DNA of 64,000 bases from Maribacter algarum (ex Zhang et al. 2020) (GTDB lineage: Bacteria > Bacteroidota > Bacteroidia > Flavobacteriales > Flavobacteriaceae). The stretch's first letter is position 1. Every line of letters begins with the position of its first letter. The position numbers and the translations under genes are program-made. The DNA lies in NCBI RefSeq assembly GCF_005885635.1, contig NZ_VATY01000001.1:1922001-1986000 (forward strand). Reading direction: 5' to 3'. Below, one piece after another: positions 18,366 to 27,700 of this stretch. Below the pieces are notes generated by a model. The model made no database searches. It was not told the origin of the DNA and saw only the letters and a program-made list of their open reading frames with translations.

Positions 18366-19271
18366 ATGCTTAGTAGAAAAAACAAACTCTTACTTTTAAA
18401 GTTATTGAGTCTGTTTTCAGTGGTTCGAGGCTACAATATTCTGATGATTGCTTTGGCGCAGTACCTGGCGTCAATCTATATTCTGTCGCCTGATTTACCG
18501 CTTCGTAAAGTGGTCTTTGATTTAAATCTCTTTTTTATTGTATTAGCATCCGCACTGGTCATTGCTAGTGGATACATCATCAACAACTTTTACGACGCGG
18601 AAAAAGACCTGATTAACAAGCCGAAGAAAAGTATGTTGGATCGATTGGTAAGCCAACGATTTAAGTTGACCACCTATTTCATTTTAAACTTTCTAGCTGT
18701 TTTTGCAGCGAGTTATGTTTCTTTTAGGGCCGTTCTTTTCTTCTCTGCTTATATCTTCGGAATTTGGTTCTATTCCCATAAACTTAAGAAAGTACCTTTC
18801 ATAGGTAATTTTGTTTCTGCGACCTTGGCAATTGCACCCTTCTTTGCCGTATTCGTTTACTACAAGAATTTTGAGAACGTAATTTTTGTGCATGCTATCT
18901 TTTTATTCCTTTTAATTTTAGTTCGAGAAATGATAAAAGATTTGGAGAATATGAAAGGCGACCTCGCACAGAACTATCGAACCATTCCTATCCTATATGA
19001 CCCAAAGGTTTCAAAGTTTATGATTGCAGGTTTGATTTTACTTACCCTTATCCCTTCCCTTTTATTGATTATGAAATTTGATGTTGGCTTGATGAACTAC
19101 TATTTCATGGCATGCATTGCACTTTTGATTTTGTTTCTTGTGTTATTGCTACAGGCGAAAACGAAAAAGCACTATGTTTGGCTACACAACATTTTAAAAT
19201 TTATCATTATTGTCGGTGTCTTTAGTATCCTATTAATTGATATTGATTTGGTGCTAAATCGTATTTTGTAA
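18366..19271 (+). CDS. UbiA-family membrane prenyltransferase
   Basis: A 301-residue protein with about eight membrane helices. The first Asp-rich motif is NNFYDAEKDLINKPKK (about 74-89) and the second lies in VREMIKDLENMKGD (about 180-193), with a conserved YRTIPILYD after it. Both bind the prenyl diphosphate via magnesium. It would transfer a prenyl chain to an aromatic or glycerophosphate acceptor in the membrane. It starts 16 bases after the GHMP kinase, tying it to isoprenoid supply. Flavobacterial proteins of this type are often annotated as geranylgeranylglycerol-phosphate transferases, but the acceptor cannot be determined from sequence. Confidence 0.85.
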   Translation: MLSRKNKLLLLKLLSLFSVVRGYNILMIALAQYLASIYILSPDLPLRKVVFDLNLFFIVLASALVIASGYIINNFYDAEKDLINKPKKSMLDRLVSQRFKLTTYFILNFLAVFAASYVSFRAVLFFSAYIFGIWFYSHKLKKVPFIGNFVSATLAIAPFFAVFVYYKNFENVIFVHAIFLFLLILVREMIKDLENMKGDLAQNYRTIPILYDPKVSKFMIAGLILLTLIPSLLLIMKFDVGLMNYYFMACIALLILFLVLLLQAKTKKHYVWLHNILKFIIIVGVFSILLIDIDLVLNRIL

Positions 19272-19313
19272 GTGCTGATTTTCGGTACGACTCATTATAA
19301 AATTAATTTATCC

Positions 19314-20264
19314 ATGGAAAATATTCTTAAAGTAGCACTAGCGCAGATTTCACCTGTATGGCTTGATAAGGCAGCTACGGTAAAAAAAATAGAAACGACC
19401 TTAAAAGAGGCTGCCGCGCAAAATGCTGAACTTATCGTTTTTGGGGAAGCATTATTGCCTGGATATCCCTTCTGGCTAGCATTAACTGATGGTGCCGAAT
19501 GGGATAAAAAGATTAATAAAGAAATACATGCCCATTACGTTCGAAATTCAATTCAAATTGAAGCTGGTGAATTAGACTCCATTTGTAAGTTAGCTAAGGA
19601 AAATAGTATTGCCATTTACTTGGGGATAATGGAACGCGCCCAGAACAGAGGCGGACATAGTATTTATGCTTCTTTGGTTTACATTAATCAGAAAGGAGAA
19701 ATAAAGTCTGTTCACAGGAAATTACAACCCACCTACGATGAACGTTTAACTTGGGCTCCTGGTGATGGTAATGGCTTGCAAGTGCACCCACTGAAGCAAT
19801 TTACCGTTGGCGGACTCAACTGCTGGGAAAATTGGATGCCATTACCACGAACAGCACTATACGGGCAGGGAGAAAATCTTCATATAGCTGTTTGGCCTGG
19901 GAGTGAACATAACACTAAAGACATAACGCGATTTATAGCCAGAGAGTCGCGCAGCTTTGTGATTTCAGTTTCTTCATTAATGCAGAAATCTGACTTTCCA
20001 AAAGATACACCTCATATGGATGCTATTTTAGCAAAAGCACCCGAAACCCTAGCCAACGGGGGTTCATGTATTGCTGGTCCTGATGGAGAATGGCTTATCG
20101 AACCCGTTCTTTATAAAGAAGGTTTGATATATCAAGACTTGGATTTTAATCGGGTGTATGAAGAGCGTCAAAATTTTGACCCAGTTGGGCATTATTCAAG
20201 ACCTGACGTTACTAAATTGACTGTAAATAGAGAGCGGCAATCTACTGTGGAGTTTGAGGATTAA
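19314..20264 (+). CDS. Nitrilase-family hydrolase
   Basis: A 316-residue member of the carbon-nitrogen hydrolase superfamily. The catalytic triad is visible: Glu45 in VFGEALLPGYPFW, Lys136 in HRKLQPTYDER and Cys170 in LNCWENWMP. The CWEN context is that of true nitrilases, which turn nitriles into acids and ammonia, rather than amidases. I chose ATG 19314. The frame is open from a GTG at 19272, immediately after the prenyltransferase stop, but those 14 residues do not belong to the conserved core. It sits in the same direction as the isoprenoid genes without obvious pathway connection. Aliphatic nitriles or cyanide-type substrates cannot be told apart. Confidence 0.88.
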   Translation: MENILKVALAQISPVWLDKAATVKKIETTLKEAAAQNAELIVFGEALLPGYPFWLALTDGAEWDKKINKEIHAHYVRNSIQIEAGELDSICKLAKENSIAIYLGIMERAQNRGGHSIYASLVYINQKGEIKSVHRKLQPTYDERLTWAPGDGNGLQVHPLKQFTVGGLNCWENWMPLPRTALYGQGENLHIAVWPGSEHNTKDITRFIARESRSFVISVSSLMQKSDFPKDTPHMDAILAKAPETLANGGSCIAGPDGEWLIEPVLYKEGLIYQDLDFNRVYEERQNFDPVGHYSRPDVTKLTVNRERQSTVEFED

Positions 20265-20267
20265 GAC

Positions 20268-20275
20268 TACCTTTG
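20268..20275 (+). promoter_or_regulatory. Candidate -7 element (TACCTTTG)
   Basis: TACCTTTG fits TAnnTTTG and ends 14 bases before the ATG of the pseudouridine synthase gene at 20290, arguing for that start. The nearest upstream TTG is too close for the usual spacer. Confidence 0.4.
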
Positions 20276-20289
20276 TAAAAAAGAACACA

Positions 20290-21132
20290 ATGGGTAGGTC
20301 AGATTCCAATAATGGAGGTAAAAAGAAACCTGAAAAAAAGGTGGGAGCTTTTCGAAATAGAAATATTGGAAAGGGAAAATCTTCAGTTAAAAAAACGGAA
20401 AGGAAACAACCCTCAAATCCGAATGAGATTCGATTGAATCGGTACTTGGCAAACTCAGGTGTATGCTCACGCCGTGAAGCTGATATTTATATCACCGCAG
20501 GTAATGTGACCGTCAATGGAAAACCCATTTCTGAAATGGGCTATAAGGTGAAGTTGACCGATGATGTTCGATTTGACGGTCGTAGGCTGAACCCTATAAA
20601 AAAAGAGTACGTTCTACTGAACAAACCCAAAGACTTTGCGACCAAAGGTAGAGATGAGCGCGGAAGACGTACAGCAGCAAGTTTGGTTGCGGGAGCTTCT
20701 AAATCTGAATTAACCGCAGTTGACAAGTTAGATAAAAGCACTACTGGCCTCATTCTATTTACAAACGATGGAGAACTTTCAAAAAGATTAGCAAGACCAA
20801 AAAACGGACTTCGAAAAATATATCATGTTACTTTGACCAAAGAATTGCGAAGTGCCGATTTAAAGCGCATCAAAGAAGGTTTGTCTGTTGAAGATCACGT
20901 GGTTCGAGTTCAAGATATTAGTTTTATTGATAATACCCCTAAAAATCAAGTAGGGATTGAGATTTATAGCTCAAGAAATAATATCGTAAAGCGTCTATTT
21001 GAAGAGCTTGATTACGAAGTCACGAAACTAGATAGAGTAGTGTATAGTACCCTTACTAAAAAAGATCTTCCCAGAGGACATTGGCGTTATCTTACTAAGC
21101 AAGAAGTTATTAATTTAGGAATGGTTCAGTAG
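20290..21132 (+). CDS. RsuA/RluB-type rRNA pseudouridine synthase
   Basis: A 280-residue RNA-modifying enzyme. A basic Gly/Lys-rich tail (1-48) precedes an S4 RNA-binding domain (IRLNRYLANSGVCSRREAD, 47-65). The catalytic domain carries KLDKSTTGLILFTNDGEL, with Asp148 as the catalytic residue, and then RKIYHVTL. The usual GRLD motif is altered to DKLD, with the essential Asp retained. I chose ATG 20290. A TTG at 20254 would overlap the nitrilase gene and precede the promoter candidate. The product probably isomerises a uridine in ribosomal RNA; which site is not readable. It is convergent with the membrane-protein gene at 21139. Confidence 0.86.
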   Translation: MGRSDSNNGGKKKPEKKVGAFRNRNIGKGKSSVKKTERKQPSNPNEIRLNRYLANSGVCSRREADIYITAGNVTVNGKPISEMGYKVKLTDDVRFDGRRLNPIKKEYVLLNKPKDFATKGRDERGRRTAASLVAGASKSELTAVDKLDKSTTGLILFTNDGELSKRLARPKNGLRKIYHVTLTKELRSADLKRIKEGLSVEDHVVRVQDISFIDNTPKNQVGIEIYSSRNNIVKRLFEELDYEVTKLDRVVYSTLTKKDLPRGHWRYLTKQEVINLGMVQ

Positions 21133-21138
21133 TTTCTT

Positions 21139-21822
21139 TTACACCAACCCAGTTACTGCAGCAATAAAACCAACAATTAGAATCAGAAAAAACAAAGCCA
21201 AACTGATACCGTAAATGACGACTACTTCAGATTTAGTGGAAGTTTTAGTACTGAAATAGTTGTGCACAAAAGGAATTCCTAAAACAGTCCCGAAAATAAA
21301 TAATAGTGTAAAAGGAATGGCTCCAATAAAAGTAGCCGGTTCATTCGTTCGTTTGACCATGGTTGCTCGTGCTGCATAGTGGCAAACTATTGGGTAAGCA
21401 ATTAGAATTCCTCCAAAATTTATGAATTCTCGTGAGGTGTAAATAAGGTATGCATATTCACTCCAACTACTATTTTTTAACGGGATTTCAATAATTGTTG
21501 CAACTAGATTGAAAAGAATGAAAATCCATAGAAAAGTATAAGCGATTTTAAACCATCTTCGAGCTAAACCAATTTCTGTTTCTTGAACTGAATATACCGC
21601 ACTCCTCAACCAGACTAGCCATAGAAGTATGAATACACCCAAAATAAGCGATAGAATGGCTAAAAGAAGACTCGCGAACTGATTTATTTCAGGATTAGAA
21701 ATTGTACGAAAAGCAATGGAGATACCGGTATGAAACAAAAACAAAACCAATGGCCCAAGCACTAAATAAATGGCTAGTTTCTTTGGGGAAAGGTTGAAAA
21801 TGTAATCTGTTAGTTTTTGCAT
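21139..21822 (-). CDS. Multi-pass membrane protein of unknown function
   Basis: A 227-residue protein with six likely membrane segments, at about residues 17-37, 46-70, 88-110, 128-148, 162-182 and 200-225. I do not recognise a family. It begins three bases after the stop codon of the WG-repeat gene upstream, so the two are cotranscribed and possibly act together at the envelope. No catalytic motif is evident. Confidence 0.68.
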   Translation of the reverse strand: MQKLTDYIFNLSPKKLAIYLVLGPLVLFLFHTGISIAFRTISNPEINQFASLLLAILSLILGVFILLWLVWLRSAVYSVQETEIGLARRWFKIAYTFLWIFILFNLVATIIEIPLKNSSWSEYAYLIYTSREFINFGGILIAYPIVCHYAARATMVKRTNEPATFIGAIPFTLLFIFGTVLGIPFVHNYFSTKTSTKSEVVVIYGISLALFFLILIVGFIAAVTGLV

Positions 21823-21825
21823 TGC

Positions 21826-23640
21826 TTATTCTTGTGAAATCAACTTCCCAAAAGCATCATATTTTTTATCGCCCAATTGATAGGTCTTTTGAACTCCCGT
21901 GCCATTAATGAAATATCCGTTACTATCAGTTTTTACGATGACTTTTCCGGTTTTATTAATGAGTAAATAGCCATCGCCTTTGGAAACTAAAGCAATTCCA
22001 TTTTCAAAAGAATTTGCCCTGTTATAGACTAGAGGTAATATAATTTCTCCCGTTTTGTCAACAAACCCATACTGACCTTCGTCATTCTTTATAATGGCTA
22101 GACCTTCTGAAAATGCCTCTGCATCAGCATATGTACAAGGCACAATTACTTTCCCAGAAACATCCATAAAACCATACTTTTCATTTGACCTAACCATTGT
22201 TAGACCTTCTGATTGTATGACTATTTCATCAACGCCTTCAACTTTTTTGATATTTCCTACAGAGTCTATGGTATACACTTCTTTGTCATGACTTAGCGCG
22301 TGAGCATATTCTTTATTTACATACCATACGTTTGAGAATTCAAGGTCAGAAAGTTTTTTGAGGTTGACATCATGGGCAATAAAGCCATGCTCTAAATTTT
22401 GCTGTATAAATACATGTCCGTTGCTAGTTTCATATACGTTTACAGCTTCCATCTTGTTTAGACGTTTGTCCGCTATATTCAGATAAAAATAGGTTTCATC
22501 TTCCATAAAAAAGCGGTTGCCAATACGTTCTAAGGGTCTTTCATCAATTCTAAAGATTTCTTTTGCATCTTCATCCATAAAAATGAGGTGCTCTTTGGTC
22601 TGATTGAGTAGAATTTTTCGGAATAAGCCATTGTTTGTTGCCGTGAATGGTACCGTTTGAAAACCTTCTTCAGTTTGAAAATAAAGCATTATCGTATCAA
22701 TGTTTCCTCTAAAAAAGTATTTTCTGTGGTTAACTCCGTCGGTATCTTTTCCACCTTCAATTTTTGAAACATTTTTGATTAAATACTTTTTGAGCTCTTC
22801 TACATCATTAAATTTATCCTTTTTCAGTCTGCCTTGCACATCTTCTAAAAGTGAAAGCATTGCTGCCATAGTATCCCCTGCAGAATCATCAGCGGTGGGG
22901 GAGAATGAACTGCTATTTTGACCTAAGGGTTTGCCATCTTTGTTGAAAGCTCTAAGGTACATTCCGTCTGCATATGCATCGCTAATCGTTATATAGAGGT
23001 GGTTTTTTTCAATCTTTTTAACTTTTACGACACCCTGCTTGTAATTCAGTTTTTTTGTTTTCTTGGTTAATTGTAAGGAGTCATAGGCCTTGGTATAACG
23101 AATGTTGTAATCAATTTCAATGCTATCAATGACCTTAATGTCACCCCAGTCTTCCTCCCAGAAAAAACTAATTTTGTTGTTTTCAATTCCGCTCATTACG
23201 GGCGTACTATTTCTATAATAGATTTTCCTCGGAACAAACCACTCTTCCATACTTTCAGATAAATCGGCTTGATTCCAATAGTCATCATCGATTTTATCAA
23301 ATTTCAAGTGCGATTTATTTTCCTTAAAAGTTTGTAGAAAACCCATGTTTTCAAACTGTTGGGTCATCACTTTAACTACTGAAGTATCAATTCGGAAAGG
23401 TTCCGTAAGGCGTTCTTCTTCGTCCGTTATCATTTTTGGTTCTTCACCCGGAGCATCAAAAAACCCCATAAAGGCCTTTATTCCCTCAATACCTTCATCT
23501 AGTTCTTTTTCAAGTTCCTCAAGACTTGCGCCGTCTATTCTTTCAAGAAAAGCTTCCATTTCAGGATTTATATCTTGCGCCTGCATCGGGGCAAACAGGG
23601 ATAGTAAAATGATACTAAAAGTTAGAACACTATTCTTCAT
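21826..23640 (-). CDS. Exported WG-repeat protein
   Basis: A 604-residue protein with a signal peptide (cleavage near FAPMQAQ) and at least three C-terminal WG (KWG-type) repeats from about residue 480, such as KYGFMDVSGKVIVPCTYADA and QYGFVDKTGEIILPLVYN. The middle region (about 60-470) is mixed alpha/beta with no family I recognise. WG repeats form extracytoplasmic or binding modules without a fixed function. The start follows a promoter-like element at 23683-23690. The small membrane protein at 21139 is coupled behind it. Confidence 0.78.
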   Translation of the reverse strand: MKNSVLTFSIILLSLFAPMQAQDINPEMEAFLERIDGASLEELEKELDEGIEGIKAFMGFFDAPGEEPKMITDEEERLTEPFRIDTSVVKVMTQQFENMGFLQTFKENKSHLKFDKIDDDYWNQADLSESMEEWFVPRKIYYRNSTPVMSGIENNKISFFWEEDWGDIKVIDSIEIDYNIRYTKAYDSLQLTKKTKKLNYKQGVVKVKKIEKNHLYITISDAYADGMYLRAFNKDGKPLGQNSSSFSPTADDSAGDTMAAMLSLLEDVQGRLKKDKFNDVEELKKYLIKNVSKIEGGKDTDGVNHRKYFFRGNIDTIMLYFQTEEGFQTVPFTATNNGLFRKILLNQTKEHLIFMDEDAKEIFRIDERPLERIGNRFFMEDETYFYLNIADKRLNKMEAVNVYETSNGHVFIQQNLEHGFIAHDVNLKKLSDLEFSNVWYVNKEYAHALSHDKEVYTIDSVGNIKKVEGVDEIVIQSEGLTMVRSNEKYGFMDVSGKVIVPCTYADAEAFSEGLAIIKNDEGQYGFVDKTGEIILPLVYNRANSFENGIALVSKGDGYLLINKTGKVIVKTDSNGYFINGTGVQKTYQLGDKKYDAFGKLISQE

Positions 23641-23682
23641 TTCGGTTGGTTGGTTTGAAAATTTTCGGAGGTAACTTTACTA

Positions 23683-23690
23683 CAAACGTA
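23683..23690 (-). promoter_or_regulatory. Candidate -7 element (TACGTTTG) of the WG-repeat gene
   Basis: Read on the minus strand this is TACGTTTG, a match to TAnnTTTG, 42 bases before the ATG. No TTG at proper distance was found, so support is partial. Confidence 0.38.
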
Positions 23691-23763
23691 GCTACCGTTA
23701 TATTATTTCGGTAAAACTAAACCGTTATCTTCCATCGTTTTACACTGAAAACCGTGAAATATC

Positions 23764-24696
23764 TTAATTATTGGAATATCCTTTTCCAAAACGATAACTC
23801 AAAATAAAGCCTGGAGTATTTCCAATCGGAGAATCTTTTAATGCTAGGTTATAATAAAAGATAAATCGAAAATTATTGATAAGATATAATCCTGCTGTTA
23901 GATTTACCGAAGAACTGGTACGATACCCTGCGCCTAGCTCGAATTTATTTCGATAGCTCACAGAAATGTTAGCATCAACTTGAAGCGGAGCGCCTTTTTC
24001 ACTTTTGATAAGCACACTTGGCTTCAGCATGAAATCTTCAAAACGGTTGTTGAAAAAACGATAGCCAAAGTATCCGTAAATCGGACTGTTCAATTCCAAA
24101 TTATCATCGTTTGCCAATCGGTCGCCTAAGACATTGGGCATAGAAACACCAGCGTAGAAACGGGCATGATTGAATAAAAATCCAATGCCGACCGTAGGTA
24201 TGGTTGCATTGATATTTTGTGCGAATCTAGGGTCGCCGGTAATACCTAAATCTAATAAATTGTCTTGGTATTGCTGAAGGCCTGCCGTTATTCCGAATGA
24301 CAATGTTCCGGGTTGATAGATTTGCCAATACGGTCTATTGTCTTTAAAATCAAAGAAGATTTTATATGAATAGGCCGCGAATGCACTTGTTGACGTAGTA
24401 ACCCCAATTTCGTCGCGAATGAATCCGGCGCCTAACCCGATTTTACCATCGTTAAGTGGCGTGTGAAAACTCATACTGAAGTTTTTAGGGCTACCCTCAA
24501 ATTCTTTAAGAATTCCGGTATAGCTTATGGTCGCCTCAGTGTCGGGTAATAATCCCGCATAAGCAGAATTAATAATAAACGGATTAAAATTGTATTCCGG
24601 AAAAGCAGCGGTTTGCTGACCGAAAATTGACTGTATTGATAAGAATGACAGCAAAACACCTAGTGCAAGCGTGCCAATTTTGTGATTTGGTTTCAT
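23764..24696 (-). CDS. sprF: PorP/SprF-family T9SS outer-membrane protein
   Basis: A 310-residue outer-membrane beta-barrel with a signal peptide (cleavage after SIFGQ). The family signature is FPEYNFNPFIINSAYAGLLP (about 32-51), followed by GLGAGFIRDEIGV and a C-terminal FILSYRFGKGY. PorP/SprF proteins work with the type IX secretion system and are commonly encoded next to a giant type B cargo protein, as SprF is next to SprB in gliding flavobacteria. Here the gene starts four bases after the stop of such a protein. The specific pairing is inferred from position. Confidence 0.93.
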   Translation of the reverse strand: MKPNHKIGTLALGVLLSFLSIQSIFGQQTAAFPEYNFNPFIINSAYAGLLPDTEATISYTGILKEFEGSPKNFSMSFHTPLNDGKIGLGAGFIRDEIGVTTSTSAFAAYSYKIFFDFKDNRPYWQIYQPGTLSFGITAGLQQYQDNLLDLGITGDPRFAQNINATIPTVGIGFLFNHARFYAGVSMPNVLGDRLANDDNLELNSPIYGYFGYRFFNNRFEDFMLKPSVLIKSEKGAPLQVDANISVSYRNKFELGAGYRTSSSVNLTAGLYLINNFRFIFYYNLALKDSPIGNTPGFILSYRFGKGYSNN

Positions 24697-24700
24697 TGGT

Positions 24701-27700
24701 TTATCGCTTTATAACTACGTATCCTTTTGTTTTTCTTAGTATGTTTTCACCTTCAATTTGTATATCGAAGAAATAGGTTCCTGCGGGAAGTGTTCCGGCC
24801 CCCATTTTGGTTTTCATATTCGCTTCACCTCTAAAGACATTTTGGCCATTATCATAATTGTCAATTCGGAACACAGCATCACCCCAGCGGTTATAAATCA
24901 TTACCGTGTTTTCAGGATGATATTCGATATTTTCAATATGCCAGTATTCATTAATCCCATCACCATCTGGTGAAAAACCATATTTGGTATTGTCTTCGGG
25001 AACAAGCGTTGTAAACGACTGATCCTCACATTGAACTGCATCGCCAGCACTGTTGTACGGAATAATAGTCACATAAATTTGGGTATCAAAAGGAAACTCC
25101 CCAATATGTGAATAGCTAGTTTCAGCTCCCATATCTTGATTGTTTACAATATCTGTTCCGCCGGAAGTTGTCCCAATAGAAATACGATAACCGTCCGTTT
25201 TTTCAACTTCGTTCCAGCTAATCGTGCTTTCCAAGGGAATATCTACCTCCCCATTAAACGGACTAGATAGCTCCGTACATGATGGAGCTATAACTTCTGT
25301 GGTAAAGCTTTCAGAAGTACATCCATCAGCATCGCCTGAAGTATTGTAAGGTGTAATGGTTACATATATTAAAGTTTCAGAGGGTAAGTCCTGACCAAAA
25401 GTATAGCTCGTTAAAGAGGCTACATCTTCATTGTTTATAATATCAGTTCCATTTGGAGATGTTCCAACGGAAATGCGATATCCGTCTGCGTCAAAACTTG
25501 GGTTCCAAGAAATATCCGTCATCACGGAAACCTGCCCGACATTATTTGAAGGTGAAACAAGGTTTGTACAATTCGGCACGGGTCGAATGGTAAAACTTTC
25601 CGAAGTACATCCAACGGCATCACCAACTTCATTGTACGGTATGATGGTAACCGTTACAACTTCCCCTTGGGTAAAGTCATTAGGGAAAACATAAGTTGTT
25701 CCGACAAATTCGAAGTCTGTAATATTGTTGATGGTTGTATTGCTGCCGCTTATTGTTAATTTATAACCATTGGCATTTGCTATGGCATTCCATGAAATAT
25801 CTCGAGCTTGAGCAACTACTGCTCCATTTGCTGGTGTCGTCAAGTTTGTACATACCGGAACTGATTTTATGGTGAAAGTTTCTGAAGTACATCCAAGGGC
25901 ATCACCGACTTCATTGTATGGAGTAATTGTAACCGTAACAGTTTCTCCTTGCCCGAAGTCATTTGAGAAATCATAAGATGTTGCAGCGGTGACATCAAAT
26001 TCGGTCAAAATGTTGGCCGTGCTGTTACTAGCCGTTACGGTCAATTTATAGCCGGTAGCATCTGCAATAGGTGTCCATGAAATATCGGTATCAACTGGTA
26101 CATCAATTGTTCCGTTTGCAGGTGCAATCAAGTTAGTACAGCTAGGTACAGGTTTAATGGTAAAGTTTTCCGAAGTACATCCGATAGCATCACCAACTTC
26201 GTTATATGGCGTTATAGTTACTGTGACTGTTTCTCCTTGTTCAAAGTCACCTGGAAAAGCATATGTGTTTCCTACAGTAATATCGAGGTCTGTTACATTG
26301 TTGGCTGTACTGCTGCTAGCTGATACGTTCAGTTTATATCCAGTGGCTTCAGCAATTGCATTCCACTCGATATTCGTATCTAGTGCAACATCTATTGCTC
26401 CGTTGGCAGGAGTCAATAGATTTGTACAGGCAGGAACTGGTTTAATAGTCCAGCCTTCGGTTGCACAACCAATAGCATCACCTGATTCGTTATATGGAGT
26501 GATAGTTACCGTTACTGTTTCTCCTTGTTCAAAGTCATTTGGAAAATTATACGTATTGCCTGATGTGATGTCTAAATCCGTAACGTTATTCGCGGCACTG
26601 CTGCTTGCCACAACCGTAAGCCTGTATCCCGTTGCATTCGTAACCACCGTCCAAGACATATTCGTGTCAACTGCAACATCTACTGCTCCATCAGCTGGCA
26701 TAATTAAGCTATTACAAACAGGAACTGGTCGAATCGTAAAGGTTTCAATAGTACATCCGATAGCGTCCCCTTGGTCATTATAAGGAACGATGGTTACCGA
26801 AACTGTTTCACCCTGTTCGAAATCATTTGCAAAACTATGCGTAGTACCAGATGTCACATCGAAATCTGTTAGATTGTTTGCCGTACTACTGCTTCCAGAA
26901 ACGTTTAATTTATAACCACCTGCTCCTGTAACGGCATTCCATTCAATGCCGGTATCACGAGCGATATTCGTAGTTCCATTTGCTGGGGTCATAAGTGTGG
27001 TACACAGTGGTACTGGTGGAGGAATTATTGAGAAGCTTTCTGAAGTACATGGTCCTGTTGCATCACCAATACTATTATATGGCGTAATTGTCACGGTAAT
27101 AGTTTCTCCTCTATTGAAGTCATTTGCGAACGCATATGTCGTTCCGGCAGGCACGTCTAAATCTGTGAAAGTATTAGAAGCAACACTACTGCCAGAAACA
27201 GTCAACTTGTAACCATCGGCATTTGAGCTTGCATTCCACTCGATACCAGTATCAACTGCAATATTAGCATCTCCGTTTGCTGGAGTCATCAAAGTGGTAC
27301 ACAAAGGTGGTCCGTCAGTAGTAAAGCTTTCTTCTGTACAAGCAAGAGCATCGCCGTTATCGTTATACGGAGTGATAGTAACGTAAATGACTGTGCTTTC
27401 TGGTAGATCAGCAGCAAGGTCATGGATTGTAACATCGCCTACATCGTCTGTGTAAATATCTGTTCCACCTGAAGTAGTTCCTACGGATAATTTATATCCG
27501 GTAGCTCTTGTTAGTGCTGTCCATGAAAGATTAGTACCTGGGGCAACTCCAGCCGCATTATTCAATGGCATCGTAAGTGCGGTACACGAAGGCGGACTAG
27601 TTGAGTTTCCTGTGGTAAAAGTTTCTTCAATACAACCCATCGCGTCGCCTTCGTCGTTATATGGAATGATAGTTACATAGTGTAATCTATCTTCTTGTAG

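Noticed and set aside
26157-26783. 208-codon plus-strand open frame inside the giant adhesin gene
   Set aside because: It is antisense to the Fn3-like repeats, and its translation is itself a periodic mirror of the repeat DNA. No start signal or family pattern was seen.
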